A stretch of 64,000 nt of DNA from an uncultured Flavobacteriales bacterium. GTDB taxonomy: Bacteria > Bacteroidota > Bacteroidia > Flavobacteriales_D > Sanyastnellaceae. Below, piece after piece: positions 1 to 7,768 of the stretch; position 1 is the stretch's first letter; every line of letters begins with the position of its first letter. The notes below the pieces were generated by a model, which was not told the DNA's origin, did not search any database, and saw nothing but the letters and a program-made list of their open reading frames with translations. A program made the translations under genes and the position numbers. The stretch is from the NCBI GenBank assembly GCA_938084585.1, contig CALKFF010000033.1, forward strand, positions 38,958 through 102,957, given 5' to 3'.

Positions 1-986
1 GCAGTCAACACGATGGAACCCCAGTTTCCGCGGTTCAACGCAGATTGGACTTGGGCCTCCTTGGCGTCGTCGCCCACGCGGATGACCTGTGCGCCAAGGA
101 TGGAGAACACGATGCCCAGGGCAGAGATGACGAGGGGCAACAAAATGGTGGACATGCCTCCGAAGTTGTCGACGATGGATCCGCCCATGTCGCTGATGAC
201 GTAGTTGCCGAGCACCATGGCCGCCAACACCGTGGCCACGTAAGAGCCGAACAAATCCGCACCCATGCCAGCCACGTCACCCACGTTGTCGCCCACGTTG
301 TCGGCGATGGTGGCGGGGTTGCGGGGGTCGTCCTCAGGAATGCCTGCTTCCACCTTTCCGACGAGGTCGGCTCCGACGTCGGCCGCCTTCGTGTAGATGC
401 CGCCGCCCACACGTGCGAACAAGGCGATGCTTTCTGCACCGAGTGAGAACCCGGCAAGGGCCTCAAGGATGATGGTCATTTGGTCCACGGAGGTGCCTTC
501 TGCGCCGCCACCCATCCAACCGAGGAGGAGGATGAAGAGGGCACTCAGACCGAACACGGCGAGACCCGCCACGCCGAGGCCCATCACCATTCCGCCTGTG
601 AAGGAGACTTTCAAGCCTTCGCTCAGACTTGTGCGTGCGGCTTGGGTGGTCCGGACGTTGGCCTGTGTGGCGATGCGCATGCCGATGTTTCCGGCCAGTG
701 CGGAGAACACAGCACCGATCACGAAGGCCACAACGATGAACCAGTGCGTGGTTTCCACCATGGAGGAGACGAGGCCGAGGAGGGCGCCAGCGATGACGAC
801 AAACACCGCCAGGATGCGGTATTCAGCGCTCAAGAAGGCCAATGCGCCTTCGTGAATGTGCTGGGCGATTTCAATCATGCGGGCTTCGCCCGTGCTTTGC
901 TTGCGGACCCAAGCGGCTTGAATGGCCATGACGACCAGTCCGAGGACGGCCAAGCCAGGTACGAGGTAGAGCAGAGATTGCTGCAT
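1..986 (-). CDS. hppA: Membrane-bound H+/Na+-translocating pyrophosphatase, N-terminal part (cut by window edge)
   Basis: Couples hydrolysis of pyrophosphate to ion pumping across the inner membrane. The visible N-terminal ~328 residues start MQQSLLYLVPG and hold several hydrophobic segments. They also hold the family signatures GGGIYTKAADVGADLVGK and DNVGDNVGDVAGMGADLF, which bind Mg-pyrophosphate. The reading frame runs off the left edge of the window. The C-terminal half, which carries the residue that separates K+-dependent from K+-independent enzymes, is outside, so ion specificity cannot be called. It lies 61 bases downstream of pdhB on the same strand. No -7 box was seen close to its start, so it may be cotranscribed with pdhB. 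Confidence 0.95.
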   Translation of the reverse strand, partial: MQQSLLYLVPGLAVLGLVVMAIQAAWVRKQSTGEARMIEIAQHIHEGALAFLSAEYRILAVFVVIAGALLGLVSSMVETTHWFIVVAFVIGAVFSALAGNIGMRIATQANVRTTQAARTSLSEGLKVSFTGGMVMGLGVAGLAVFGLSALFILLLGWMGGGAEGTSVDQMTIILEALAGFSLGAESIALFARVGGGIYTKAADVGADLVGKVEAGIPEDDPRNPATIADNVGDNVGDVAGMGADLFGSYVATVLAAMVLGNYVISDMGGSIVDNFGGMSTILLPLVISALGIVFSILGAQVIRVGDDAKEAQVQSALNRGNWGSIVLT

Positions 987-1047
987 AGGTAATTGATTAA
1001 GGAGCGATGCTCCGGTTGATCTTAAGGTTGATTTCGGCCGACTTGGG

Positions 1048-2028
1048 TTACGCGACGTACGCGACGTCCTTGACGGCTTCGACGATGTCTTTGACTTGCG
1101 GCAGGGCTTCTTCAATCAAGCTGGTGGAGAAGGCGAAAGGCGTGTCGCTTTGGCACAACCGACGAATCGGGGCATCCAAGTGGTCGAACGCATGACGCTG
1201 CACGCGGTAGGTGATTTCGGTTGCAATCGAAGCCACAGGGAAGCTCTCTTCCACGATGACCAAACGGTTGGTCTTCTTGATGCTTTCCACAATGGTGTCG
1301 ATGTCGAGCGGACGGATGGTGACCAAATCGATGACCTCGGCCTCGATGCCCTCCTTGGCCAATTCGTCGGCCGCGGCATGCACGTCCTTGAGGATTTTAC
1401 CAAACGAGACAATGGTCACGTCGTCTCCTTTGCGACGCACGTTGGCTTTGCCAATGGGCACCAAGAACTCACCTTCGGGGATCATGCCCTTGTCGCCGTA
1501 CATCTTTTCCGACTCCATGACGAGCACTGGGTCGTTGTCGCGGATGGCGGATTTCAAAAGTCCCTTCGCTTCATAGGGCGTGAAAGGCGTCACCACTTTC
1601 AGGCCTGGCATGGAGGCGTAGAGGCTCTCGTAGCTCTGGCTGTGCGTGGCCGCAAGTTGCCCCGCGGTGCCGTTGGGACCGCGGAACACGATGGGCACAG
1701 GGAATTGCCCGCCGCTCATCTGAAGCATTTTGGACGCGTGGTTGATGATTTGGTCAGACGCCAACACTGCAAAGTTCCAAGTCATGTACTCCACGATGGG
1801 GCGGAGTCCGTTCATGGCGGCCCCGACTGCAATGGCGCTGAATCCCAGCTCCGCAATCGGCGTGTCGATGACACGCTCGGCTCCAAACTCGTCCAACATG
1901 CCCTTGGATGCCTTGTAAGCGCCGTTGTACTCGGCCACTTCCTCTCCAAGCAAAAACACCGACTCGTCGCGGCGCATCTCTTCGCTCATGGCCTCGGCCA
2001 CCGCTTCTCTGAATGTGACTTCACGCAT
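1048..2028 (-). CDS. pdhB: Pyruvate dehydrogenase E1 component, beta subunit
   Basis: Beta subunit of the thiamine diphosphate-dependent E1 of the pyruvate dehydrogenase complex (pyruvate to acetyl-CoA), 326 residues, the usual length. It starts MREVTFREAVAEAMSEEMRR and continues through the typical LGEEVAEYNGAYKASKGM block. The transketolase-like pyrimidine-binding and C-terminal domains are both complete. The frame extends 16 codons further upstream, but homologues begin at MREVTFREA and the -7 box (2050-2057) lies inside that extension, so the internal ATG was chosen. The E1 alpha and E2 genes are not in the window. It is divergent from etfB. Confidence 0.95.
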   Translation of the reverse strand: MREVTFREAVAEAMSEEMRRDESVFLLGEEVAEYNGAYKASKGMLDEFGAERVIDTPIAELGFSAIAVGAAMNGLRPIVEYMTWNFAVLASDQIINHASKMLQMSGGQFPVPIVFRGPNGTAGQLAATHSQSYESLYASMPGLKVVTPFTPYEAKGLLKSAIRDNDPVLVMESEKMYGDKGMIPEGEFLVPIGKANVRRKGDDVTIVSFGKILKDVHAAADELAKEGIEAEVIDLVTIRPLDIDTIVESIKKTNRLVIVEESFPVASIATEITYRVQRHAFDHLDAPIRRLCQSDTPFAFSTSLIEEALPQVKDIVEAVKDVAYVA

Positions 2029-2049
2029 TTTATGCTGCAATTTGGGCGG

Positions 2050-2057
2050 CAAAGATA
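2050..2057 (-). promoter_or_regulatory. Candidate -7 box of pdhB (TATCTTTG)
   Basis: TATCTTTG on the minus strand matches the Bacteroidota -7 consensus TAnnTTTG. It predicts a short leader of about 15 bases before the ATG at 2028. No clear -33 TTG was seen at the expected distance. Confidence 0.55.
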
Positions 2058-2119
2058 GTGGATGTGGCGATGCCATGCCACTGGCGCCTGAAGGAGGCCC
2101 AGACTCGTCCTGCCTGACC

Positions 2120-2127
2120 TAACTTTG
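2120..2127 (+). promoter_or_regulatory. Candidate -7 box of the etfBA operon (TAACTTTG)
   Basis: TAACTTTG fits TAnnTTTG and predicts a leader of about 45 bases before the etfB ATG at 2179. It excludes the longer frame that would start at 2125. Confidence 0.55.
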
Positions 2128-2178
2128 ACCTCCCTGTGGACGCCCAACAACGCGACCTCAGCCCTTGAACACAGCGCC

Positions 2179-2919
2179 ATGAAAATTCTCGTTTGCATCA
2201 GCAAAGCGCCGGACACCACAAGCCGGATTGCCTTCACTGAAGGCGACACCCAATTCGACAGCAATGGGGTGCAATTCATTGTCAACCCCTACGACGAGTG
2301 GTACGCGTTGGTGCGTGCGTTGGAATTGAAGGAAGCCCAAGGTGGATCGGTGACCACGATCACGGTGGGGGAAGCCGATTGCGACCCCGTGATCCGGAAG
2401 GCGCTGGCCATTGGGGCCGACGACGCGGTCCGCATCGACGCCAACCCCACAGACGCCTTGCAAGTCGCGTCACTCATCGCAAGCCACGCCAGCGAAGGCA
2501 GGTACGATTTGGTGCTCTGCGGAAAAGAGACCATCGACCACAACGGATCTGTGGTGGGCGGCATGCTGGCCGAGCTCATGAACGCCTCGTTCGTTTCCTT
2601 GGCGACGTCCTTGGAGGTGGAAGGCGGCGTGGTGAAAGCCACCCGTGAAGCGGCTGGCGGGTTGGAAAGCGTTGAAGCTTCCTTGCCTGCAGTGGTGAGT
2701 GCAGCCAAAGGCATGGCCGAGCAGCGCATTCCTAATATGCGCGGCATCATGGCGGCGCGCACCAAGCCGTTGAACGTGGTTCCTGCTGGAGACGCCCTCC
2801 AGGCCGCAAGCGTGGCGAAGTTTGAACTTCCACCTGCCAAGGGAGACTGCAAAATGATTTCTGCAGACCAGCCCGAAGAGCTCGTGCGTTTGTTGCGCGA
2901 AGAAGCCAAAGTCCTCTGA
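2179..2919 (+). CDS. etfB: Electron transfer flavoprotein subunit beta
   Basis: Small subunit of the ETF heterodimer, which carries electrons from acyl-CoA and other flavin dehydrogenases to the quinone pool; the beta subunit binds AMP. The 246 residues start MKILVCISKAPDTTSRIAF, the usual ETF-beta start and length. The internal motif LCGKETIDHNGSVVGGMLAE is typical of the family. The start at 2179 is preferred over an in-frame codon 54 bases upstream, which would lie inside the candidate -7 box. It is followed after 24 bases by etfA. Confidence 0.96.
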   Translation: MKILVCISKAPDTTSRIAFTEGDTQFDSNGVQFIVNPYDEWYALVRALELKEAQGGSVTTITVGEADCDPVIRKALAIGADDAVRIDANPTDALQVASLIASHASEGRYDLVLCGKETIDHNGSVVGGMLAELMNASFVSLATSLEVEGGVVKATREAAGGLESVEASLPAVVSAAKGMAEQRIPNMRGIMAARTKPLNVVPAGDALQAASVAKFELPPAKGDCKMISADQPEELVRLLREEAKVL

Positions 2920-2943
2920 CCCAACCCTTGAATTGACGACAAC

Positions 2944-3873
2944 ATGAAGTGTTTGGCATACCTCCCAACCCATGATGGACAAGCCACCAAGGCGGGTCTC
3001 GAAGCGGTTTCTTACGCCAAGAAGTGCGGAGCCGACGTGGTGGCGCTGGCCATTGGTGCCTTGAATGCAGACGGTGGCGTAGGCAGCGCCGGCGCCTCCA
3101 AGGTGTTGCACGTGGCCCAAGACCTCCAAGACGAAGCGCAAATCGCCCGTGCGGTCTCCGAGGCTGCGAGGGCGGAAGGGGCTTCCTTGGTGGTGGCTCC
3201 CCACAACCACGTGGGACGTGCAGTGGCCCCTCGCGTGGCCGTCCGGCTGGGCGCCGGAATGGTGCCCGGGGTAACTGGCTTGCTCGAGGGAAGCACCGTG
3301 AAGCGGAACGTGTTCAGCGGCAAAGCCATGGCCCACGTGTCTGTGGATTCTGAAGTGAAGGTGATCACCACCACACCCAACGCGTTTGGCGTGGAAGGTG
3401 GAGGTGCCGAGGCGGCTGTGGAGTCGTTTGCCCCCGAAGTGGGGGAGGCGTCGTTGAAGGTGACTGGATTTAAAGCCTCCAGCAGCGACGGTTCAGTGCC
3501 CCTCCCTGAGGCGGTGCGCGTGGTGTCTGCAGGCCGCGGTCTGAAGGGTCCTGAGCACTGGGGCATCGTCGAGGAATTGGCCACCACTTTGGAGGCCACC
3601 ACCGCATGCAGCCGTCCAGTGAGCGACATGGGATGGCGACCTCACCACGAGCACGTGGGACAAACCGGCATCACCATCCGCCCCGATTTGTACATCGCGG
3701 CAGGCATTTCAGGCGCGATCCAGCACCTCGCCGGTGTCAACCAAAGCAAAGTCATCGTGGCCATCAACACCGACCCTGAGGCTCCGTTCTTCAAGGCGGC
3801 GGATTACGGGATTGTCGGGGATGCCTTTGAGGTGTTGCCCAAGCTCACCGAGGCCATCAAAAACCTCAGCTGA
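2944..3873 (+). CDS. etfA: Electron transfer flavoprotein subunit alpha
   Basis: FAD-binding large subunit of ETF, 309 residues. The N-terminal domain resembles that of EtfB. The C-terminal FAD domain (about residues 185-305) is recognisable from VVSAGRGL, the [18 protein letters not shown] region, [15 protein letters not shown] and [21 protein letters not shown], which carry the flavin and adenine contacts. It follows etfB at 24 bases and is transcribed with it. Order and spacing match the Bacteroidota etfB-etfA-bifunctional nuclease cluster. Confidence 0.96.
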   Translation: MKCLAYLPTHDGQATKAGLEAVSYAKKCGADVVALAIGALNADGGVGSAGASKVLHVAQDLQDEAQIARAVSEAARAEGASLVVAPHNHVGRAVAPRVAVRLGAGMVPGVTGLLEGSTVKRNVFSGKAMAHVSVDSEVKVITTTPNAFGVEGGGAEAAVESFAPEVGEASLKVTGFKASSSDGSVPLPEAVRVVSAGRGLKGPEHWGIVEELATTLEATTACSRPVSDMGWRPHHEHVGQTGITIRPDLYIAAGISGAIQHLAGVNQSKVIVAINTDPEAPFFKAADYGIVGDAFEVLPKLTEAIKNLS

Positions 3874-3896
3874 GGCAGGGGTTCCTAGCTTGAATC

Positions 3897-4475
3897 ATGG
3901 CCCACATCGACCTTGAAATCCTCGACATTGCCCTAAGCGGCTCCTCTTCTGGGGCCTATGCTTTGGTGTTGGGCGAGGTGAAAGGCAAGCGCAAACTGCC
4001 CATCGTCATCGGGGGAGCAGAAGCGCAGTCCATCGCCATCGAGATGGAGAACATGCGTCCAAGCCGGCCTTTGACCCACGATTTGTTTCGGAACACCTTG
4101 TCGGTGTTTGGGATGGAAGTCACCGAGGTCGTCATCCACAAGATGTCGGAGGGCATTTTTTACGCCCAATTGGTGGTGACCGATGGCATTCGTGAAGAGC
4201 GTATTGACTCCAGGTCGTCGGATGCGGTGGCCATCGCGGTTCGGTTTGGATGTCCCATCCGTTGCAGCACCCAAGTGATGGAGGTGGCAGGGGTGGAATT
4301 GGACGCCACCGACCAAGACCCTCCGGAGGAAACGTTGCAGTCAGCTCCACAAGAGGAGATGGACGACGCCCCGAGCTTGGAAGACCTCAAGCGCCAACTG
4401 GACGAAGCCATCGCCACGGAGAATTACGAGCGCGCGTCGGAGCTGAAAAAGCAAATCGACGCGTTGGGAGGCTGA
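3897..4475 (+). CDS. Bifunctional nuclease family protein (DUF151) with C-terminal UVR domain
   Basis: 192 residues. Residues 1-130 form a DUF151 bifunctional nuclease domain; family members were described as having DNase and RNase activity. Seen here are the conserved MENMRPSRPLTHDL helix and the RSSDAVAIAVRFGCPI strand-helix. An acidic linker (about 131-160) leads to a UVR motif (EDLKRQLDEAIATENYERAS, then ELKKQIDAL), the helical hairpin that UvrB and UvrC use to contact each other. The gene lies 23 bases after etfA. A weak -7-like TAGCTTGA (3886-3893) ends 3 bases before the ATG. Its physiological substrate in Bacteroidota is unknown to me. Confidence 0.9.
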   Translation: MAHIDLEILDIALSGSSSGAYALVLGEVKGKRKLPIVIGGAEAQSIAIEMENMRPSRPLTHDLFRNTLSVFGMEVTEVVIHKMSEGIFYAQLVVTDGIREERIDSRSSDAVAIAVRFGCPIRCSTQVMEVAGVELDATDQDPPEETLQSAPQEEMDDAPSLEDLKRQLDEAIATENYERASELKKQIDALGG

Positions 4476-4476
4476 G

Positions 4477-4484
4477 TATCTTCG
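4477..4484 (+). promoter_or_regulatory. Candidate start-hugging -7 box of purE (TATCTTCG)
   Basis: TATCTTCG, one base off TAnnTTTG, ends 4 bases before the purE ATG at 4489. Transcription would start at or next to the start codon. Confidence 0.5.
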
Positions 4485-4488
4485 CATC

Positions 4489-4989
4489 ATGACGAAATCT
4501 GTTGGCATCATCATGGGGAGCAAAAGCGACCTCCCGGTGATGGAAGGCGCACAACGCGTGCTTCAAGAATTGGGGGTTGAGTGTGAAATGACCGTGGTGT
4601 CTGCCCACCGCACCCCCGACAGGATGGTGGACTATGCGCGCGGCGCGGCCGACCGTGGTGTCGGTGTGATTGTCGCTGGGGCCGGCGGCGCAGCGCATTT
4701 GCCGGGCATGACAGCCTCCCTGACCCCGCTGCCTGTCATCGGCGTGCCCATCAAAAGCAGGAACAGCATCGATGGGTGGGACAGCGTGTTGAGCATCCTT
4801 CAAATGCCTTCCGGGGTGCCCGTGGCGACCGTGGCGTTGGACGGCGGCACCAACGCAGGCATTTTGGCCGCTCAAATCCTTGGCGCCACAGACGACGCCC
4901 TCCGCGCACGAATTGCAGCCTTCAAGGAAGGGCTCAAGGACAAGGTCATGTCGTCGATTGAAGACGTGGAAGGGCACCGTCCAGCATGA
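4489..4989 (+). CDS. purE: N5-carboxyaminoimidazole ribonucleotide mutase
   Basis: Converts N5-CAIR to CAIR in de novo purine synthesis. The 166 residues hold the class I PurE motifs: the phosphate-binding GSKSDLPVME near the start, SAHRTPDRM with the catalytic histidine, and AGAGGAAHLPGMTASLTPLP followed by VIGVPI. Length is normal for a stand-alone class I enzyme. Its usual partner purK is not adjacent. Its 3' end overlaps the following flavin reductase start by ATGA, so the two are probably translated together. Confidence 0.96.
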   Translation: MTKSVGIIMGSKSDLPVMEGAQRVLQELGVECEMTVVSAHRTPDRMVDYARGAADRGVGVIVAGAGGAAHLPGMTASLTPLPVIGVPIKSRNSIDGWDSVLSILQMPSGVPVATVALDGGTNAGILAAQILGATDDALRARIAAFKEGLKDKVMSSIEDVEGHRPA

Positions 4990-5882
4990 CCAGTTACGCC
5001 CCCTCAGAACTCGATGCGCGGAAGTTGCATCAGTGTCTTCTCGGCGGCATCGCACCTCGTCCCATTGCCTTTGTCAGCACGCAAGACGAGCAAGGACGCG
5101 TAAACCTGGCTCCGTTCTCCTACTTCAATGTGTTCTCGGCGAACCCGCCCTTGTTGGTGTTTTCACCCGCGCGTCGCGGCCGAGACGGCAGCACCAAGCA
5201 CACCTGGGACAACGTTCAGCGCGTGCCAGAGGTGGTGGTGAATTTGGTCGACCACGCCATGGTTCACGCATGTTCCCTGGCGAGCACCGACTACGCAGAG
5301 GGGGTGGATGAATTTGTCAAAACCGGGTTGACGCCCTTGTCGTCCGACGCAGTGTCGCCGCCAAGGGTGGCGGAGGCGCCGGTTCAGCTCGAGTGCAAGG
5401 TGGTGAAATTGGAATCCCTCGGAGACCAGGGTGGTGCCGGACAGTTGGTGTTCGCGGAGATTGTCAAAATGCATTTCCGCGACGACGTCGTGAACGACGC
5501 CGGGGTGCCCGACGCCACGTTGTTGGACCTTGTGGGCCGCTGTGGCGGCGACCACTACGTCAGGGCACACGGCGACGCGTTGTTCACCGTGCCCAAGCCT
5601 TTGGGCGTGATGGGCATGGGGGTGGACGCCTTGCCCGAGGACATCCGAACCAGCCGTGTGTTGACCGGAAACCAGTTGGCCATGTTGGGTGGGGCAGAGG
5701 CTTTGCCGGACGAAACGGACGTGAACGAGCACAAACTCCTGGAGCTGGCAGACCTCTTCATGGAGCATGAGGACGACGGTGCGGCGTTGGAGCAGGCCCT
5801 CCACCAACACGCGGGGTCTTTGCTGGACCAGGGCATGGTGGATGAAGCGTGGAAAACCCTTCTGTCATTCAACGCGGGATGA
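4986..5882 (+). CDS. Flavin reductase family protein (FMN-binding split barrel)
   Basis: 298 residues. The N-terminal ~190 residues form the flavin reductase-like FMN-binding split barrel, with GGIAPRPIAFVSTQDEQGRV, LAPFSYFNVFSANPPLLVFS and GRDGSTKHTWDN. This family reduces or binds FMN with NAD(P)H, or acts as an oxidoreductase component. The C-terminal ~80 residues form an acidic, helical extension that I do not recognise. It starts inside the purE stop codon. The substrate cannot be told from sequence. Confidence 0.85.
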   Translation: MTSYAPSELDARKLHQCLLGGIAPRPIAFVSTQDEQGRVNLAPFSYFNVFSANPPLLVFSPARRGRDGSTKHTWDNVQRVPEVVVNLVDHAMVHACSLASTDYAEGVDEFVKTGLTPLSSDAVSPPRVAEAPVQLECKVVKLESLGDQGGAGQLVFAEIVKMHFRDDVVNDAGVPDATLLDLVGRCGGDHYVRAHGDALFTVPKPLGVMGMGVDALPEDIRTSRVLTGNQLAMLGGAEALPDETDVNEHKLLELADLFMEHEDDGAALEQALHQHAGSLLDQGMVDEAWKTLLSFNAG

Positions 5883-5906
5883 CCTCCAAACCCGGGGGCT
5901 GAAGCG

Positions 5907-5914
5907 TATTTTTG
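5907..5914 (+). promoter_or_regulatory. Candidate start-hugging -7 box of the DUF3127 gene (TATTTTTG)
   Basis: A perfect TAnnTTTG match, ending 4 bases before the ATG at 5919. It predicts a leaderless or nearly leaderless mRNA. Confidence 0.6.
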
Positions 5915-5918
5915 AACC

Positions 5919-6296
5919 ATGGCATTTGAAGTGAAAGGCACCCTGAAGAAGCTGTTCGATCAGCAAGACTTCCCCAGCGGATTTTACAAGCGCGACTTCG
6001 TGGTCACCACGATGGAGCAGTACCCCCAAGACATCAAGTTCTCTGCGTTGAAGGAGAAGTCCGAGCAGTTGGGCCAATACTCGGAAGGCGACGTGTTGAA
6101 CGTGAAGTTTGACCTGCGTGGCCGCGAGTACAACGGCCAGTACTATGTCGATTTGAATGCATGGCGCGTGGAGCGTGCCGATGCGTCTGGGGCGGCCCCA
6201 GCGCCAGGGGCGCCTGAAGCCGTGAGTGCAGCGCCCATGCCGGCCGTGCCTCCCATGCCGTCCGCGCCCGCAGGCGACGACGACTTGCCATTCTGA
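5919..6296 (+). CDS. DUF3127 protein with SSB-like acidic C-terminal tip
   Basis: 125 residues. Residues 1-85 match the small beta-rich DUF3127 family of Bacteroidota (start MAFEVKGTLKKLFDQQDFPS; then YVDLNAWRVERA). The fold looks OB-like. A linker rich in Ala, Pro and Met (about 88-118) leads to the terminal GDDDLPF. That layout (OB-like body, disordered linker, acidic tip ending in PF) is that of single-stranded DNA-binding protein SSB, whose tip docks DNA-maintenance enzymes. The function of DUF3127 is not established; an ssDNA role is my inference from the tail. Confidence 0.8.
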   Translation: MAFEVKGTLKKLFDQQDFPSGFYKRDFVVTTMEQYPQDIKFSALKEKSEQLGQYSEGDVLNVKFDLRGREYNGQYYVDLNAWRVERADASGAAPAPGAPEAVSAAPMPAVPPMPSAPAGDDDLPF

Positions 6297-6307
6297 CATC
6301 CGAAACC

Positions 6308-7741
6308 GTGACCGACCACGGTCCGACCTCGCCCATCGAACGGGCTCTGAACGCTTACGCGCGGGCATTCCAGCGCTGGCTTCCGAGCCCGTTTGCCATT
6401 GCGGTGGTGTTGACGTTCGTGGCCGCGGGATTGGCCCTCTCGAGCGCCACGCCCTCCGATGTGGTGGAGGCGTGGAGCAAGGGGTTGTGGAATCCGGGGC
6501 TGTTGCGGTTTGGGTTTCAAGCGATGTTCATGCTCGTGCTCGGGCACGTGCTCGCATTGGCCCCTCCCGTCCTTCGGGGGCTGGCCAGGGCTGTTCGATG
6601 GGTGACGTTGGCGCCGCGGTTCGCGCCGGCGAAAGTGGCCTTGCTTAGCATGGTGCTGGGGTGGTTGAATTGGGGCCTTGGCCTTGTGGCCGGCGCCATT
6701 TTGGTGCGCGGCGTGTTGGACGAGATGCACAAGCCTCAGGCTTCGGCTGGATTGCGGTCGTTGTCCCAAGGCATGCTCGGCGCGGCGGGATACACAGGCC
6801 TCCTGGTGTGGCACGGGGGCCTCAGCGGTTCTGCCCCCTTGAAGGTGGCTGAAGCCGGACATCTGACTTCGTTGGTGCCTCAAGTCTCATGGGCGCCGTT
6901 GTTGCCTGAGACCATCTCCTTGACCGAAACCGTGTTTGCCCCCTGGAGCCTCATGGTCACGGGTGCGGTCGTGGCCTCAGTAGTGGCCCTGTTCGCATGG
7001 CTGGGCGGCCGGGTGAAAGGCGGATTGCAGGAGGTGGCGGTCGCGAGCTCACCCCAAGAAGGGCGTCAAGAGGAGATGAGGGTCCAACCTGCCGAGACCC
7101 TTGGAGGGGTGGCAGAAGCGATGGACAACACCCCCTGGATTGCGTCGGGCCTTGGCGTGGTCACGCTGGGTGGCGCATGCTGGTGGGCCCTTCAAAGTCC
7201 AGGTGGCATGGCGTTGTCCTTTGTCACCCCCGATTGGATCAACATGCTTTTGCTGGCGCTGGCGCTTCTCGCCCATGGCCAGGTGCGTGGATTTTTGGCG
7301 GCCCTGGACAAGGCGATTGGGGGGGCGTCTGGCATTTTGGTTCAGTTCCCGTTGTACTTCGGCATCATGGGCATTGTGACAGGAACAGGATTGGGCCAAA
7401 CCTTGGCCGGGGCGTTGGTCGACGCCACGTCGGCCGCGTGGTTGCCTGAGACGTTGTTTGTGTCCGCCGGCGTGCTGAATGTGTTTGTGCCCAGCGGCGG
7501 GGGGCAGTGGGCTGTGCAGGGACCCCTGGTGCTGGAAGCTTGTCACGCACTTGGCGTGTCATGGGAACGGGGGATCATGGCGATGGCCTTCGGCGACGAG
7601 TTGACCAACATGCTGCAGCCGTTTTGGGCCCTTCCGCTTCTCGGAATCACCGGGCTGTCGGCGCGGGACATTTTGCCATACACGTTGTTGGTGATGGTGA
7701 CGGCCGCGGCGGTCATGCTTTTGGGCATGTCTTTTTGGTGA
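6308..7741 (+). CDS. Short-chain fatty acid transporter, AtoE family
   Basis: 477-residue polytopic inner-membrane protein of the AtoE/short-chain fatty acid permease family. It shows about a dozen hydrophobic segments and the conserved C-terminal region with PSGGGQWAVQGPLVLEACHA, AMAFGDELTNMLQPFWALPL and a final TM. A hydrophilic cytoplasmic loop (about residues 235-270) separates the halves. The start is GTG at 6308, 11 bases after the DUF3127 stop, so the two may be cotranscribed. Likely substrates are acetoacetate, butyrate or similar short acids. No CoA-transferase genes are adjacent. Confidence 0.9.
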   Translation: MTDHGPTSPIERALNAYARAFQRWLPSPFAIAVVLTFVAAGLALSSATPSDVVEAWSKGLWNPGLLRFGFQAMFMLVLGHVLALAPPVLRGLARAVRWVTLAPRFAPAKVALLSMVLGWLNWGLGLVAGAILVRGVLDEMHKPQASAGLRSLSQGMLGAAGYTGLLVWHGGLSGSAPLKVAEAGHLTSLVPQVSWAPLLPETISLTETVFAPWSLMVTGAVVASVVALFAWLGGRVKGGLQEVAVASSPQEGRQEEMRVQPAETLGGVAEAMDNTPWIASGLGVVTLGGACWWALQSPGGMALSFVTPDWINMLLLALALLAHGQVRGFLAALDKAIGGASGILVQFPLYFGIMGIVTGTGLGQTLAGALVDATSAAWLPETLFVSAGVLNVFVPSGGGQWAVQGPLVLEACHALGVSWERGIMAMAFGDELTNMLQPFWALPLLGITGLSARDILPYTLLVMVTAAAVMLLGMSFW

Positions 7742-7755
7742 TTCAAATTGGTTCG

Positions 7756-7763
7756 CACGTTTG
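7756..7763 (+). promoter_or_regulatory. Candidate start-hugging -7 box of the M16 peptidase gene (CACGTTTG)
   Basis: CACGTTTG has C for the first T of TAnnTTTG and ends 5 bases before the ATG at 7769. The same C-for-T variant and spacing recur before accA and rdgB. Confidence 0.4.
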
Positions 7764-7768
7764 ACACA

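Noticed and set aside
1001..1013. GGAGC-GAT-GCTCC inverted repeat between hppA and pdhB
   Set aside because: A 5-bp stem with no T-run on either strand; too short to call a terminator or operator.
1096..2058. 320-codon plus-strand open frame across pdhB
   Set aside because: Antisense to pdhB with a His/Arg-rich, low-complexity translation.
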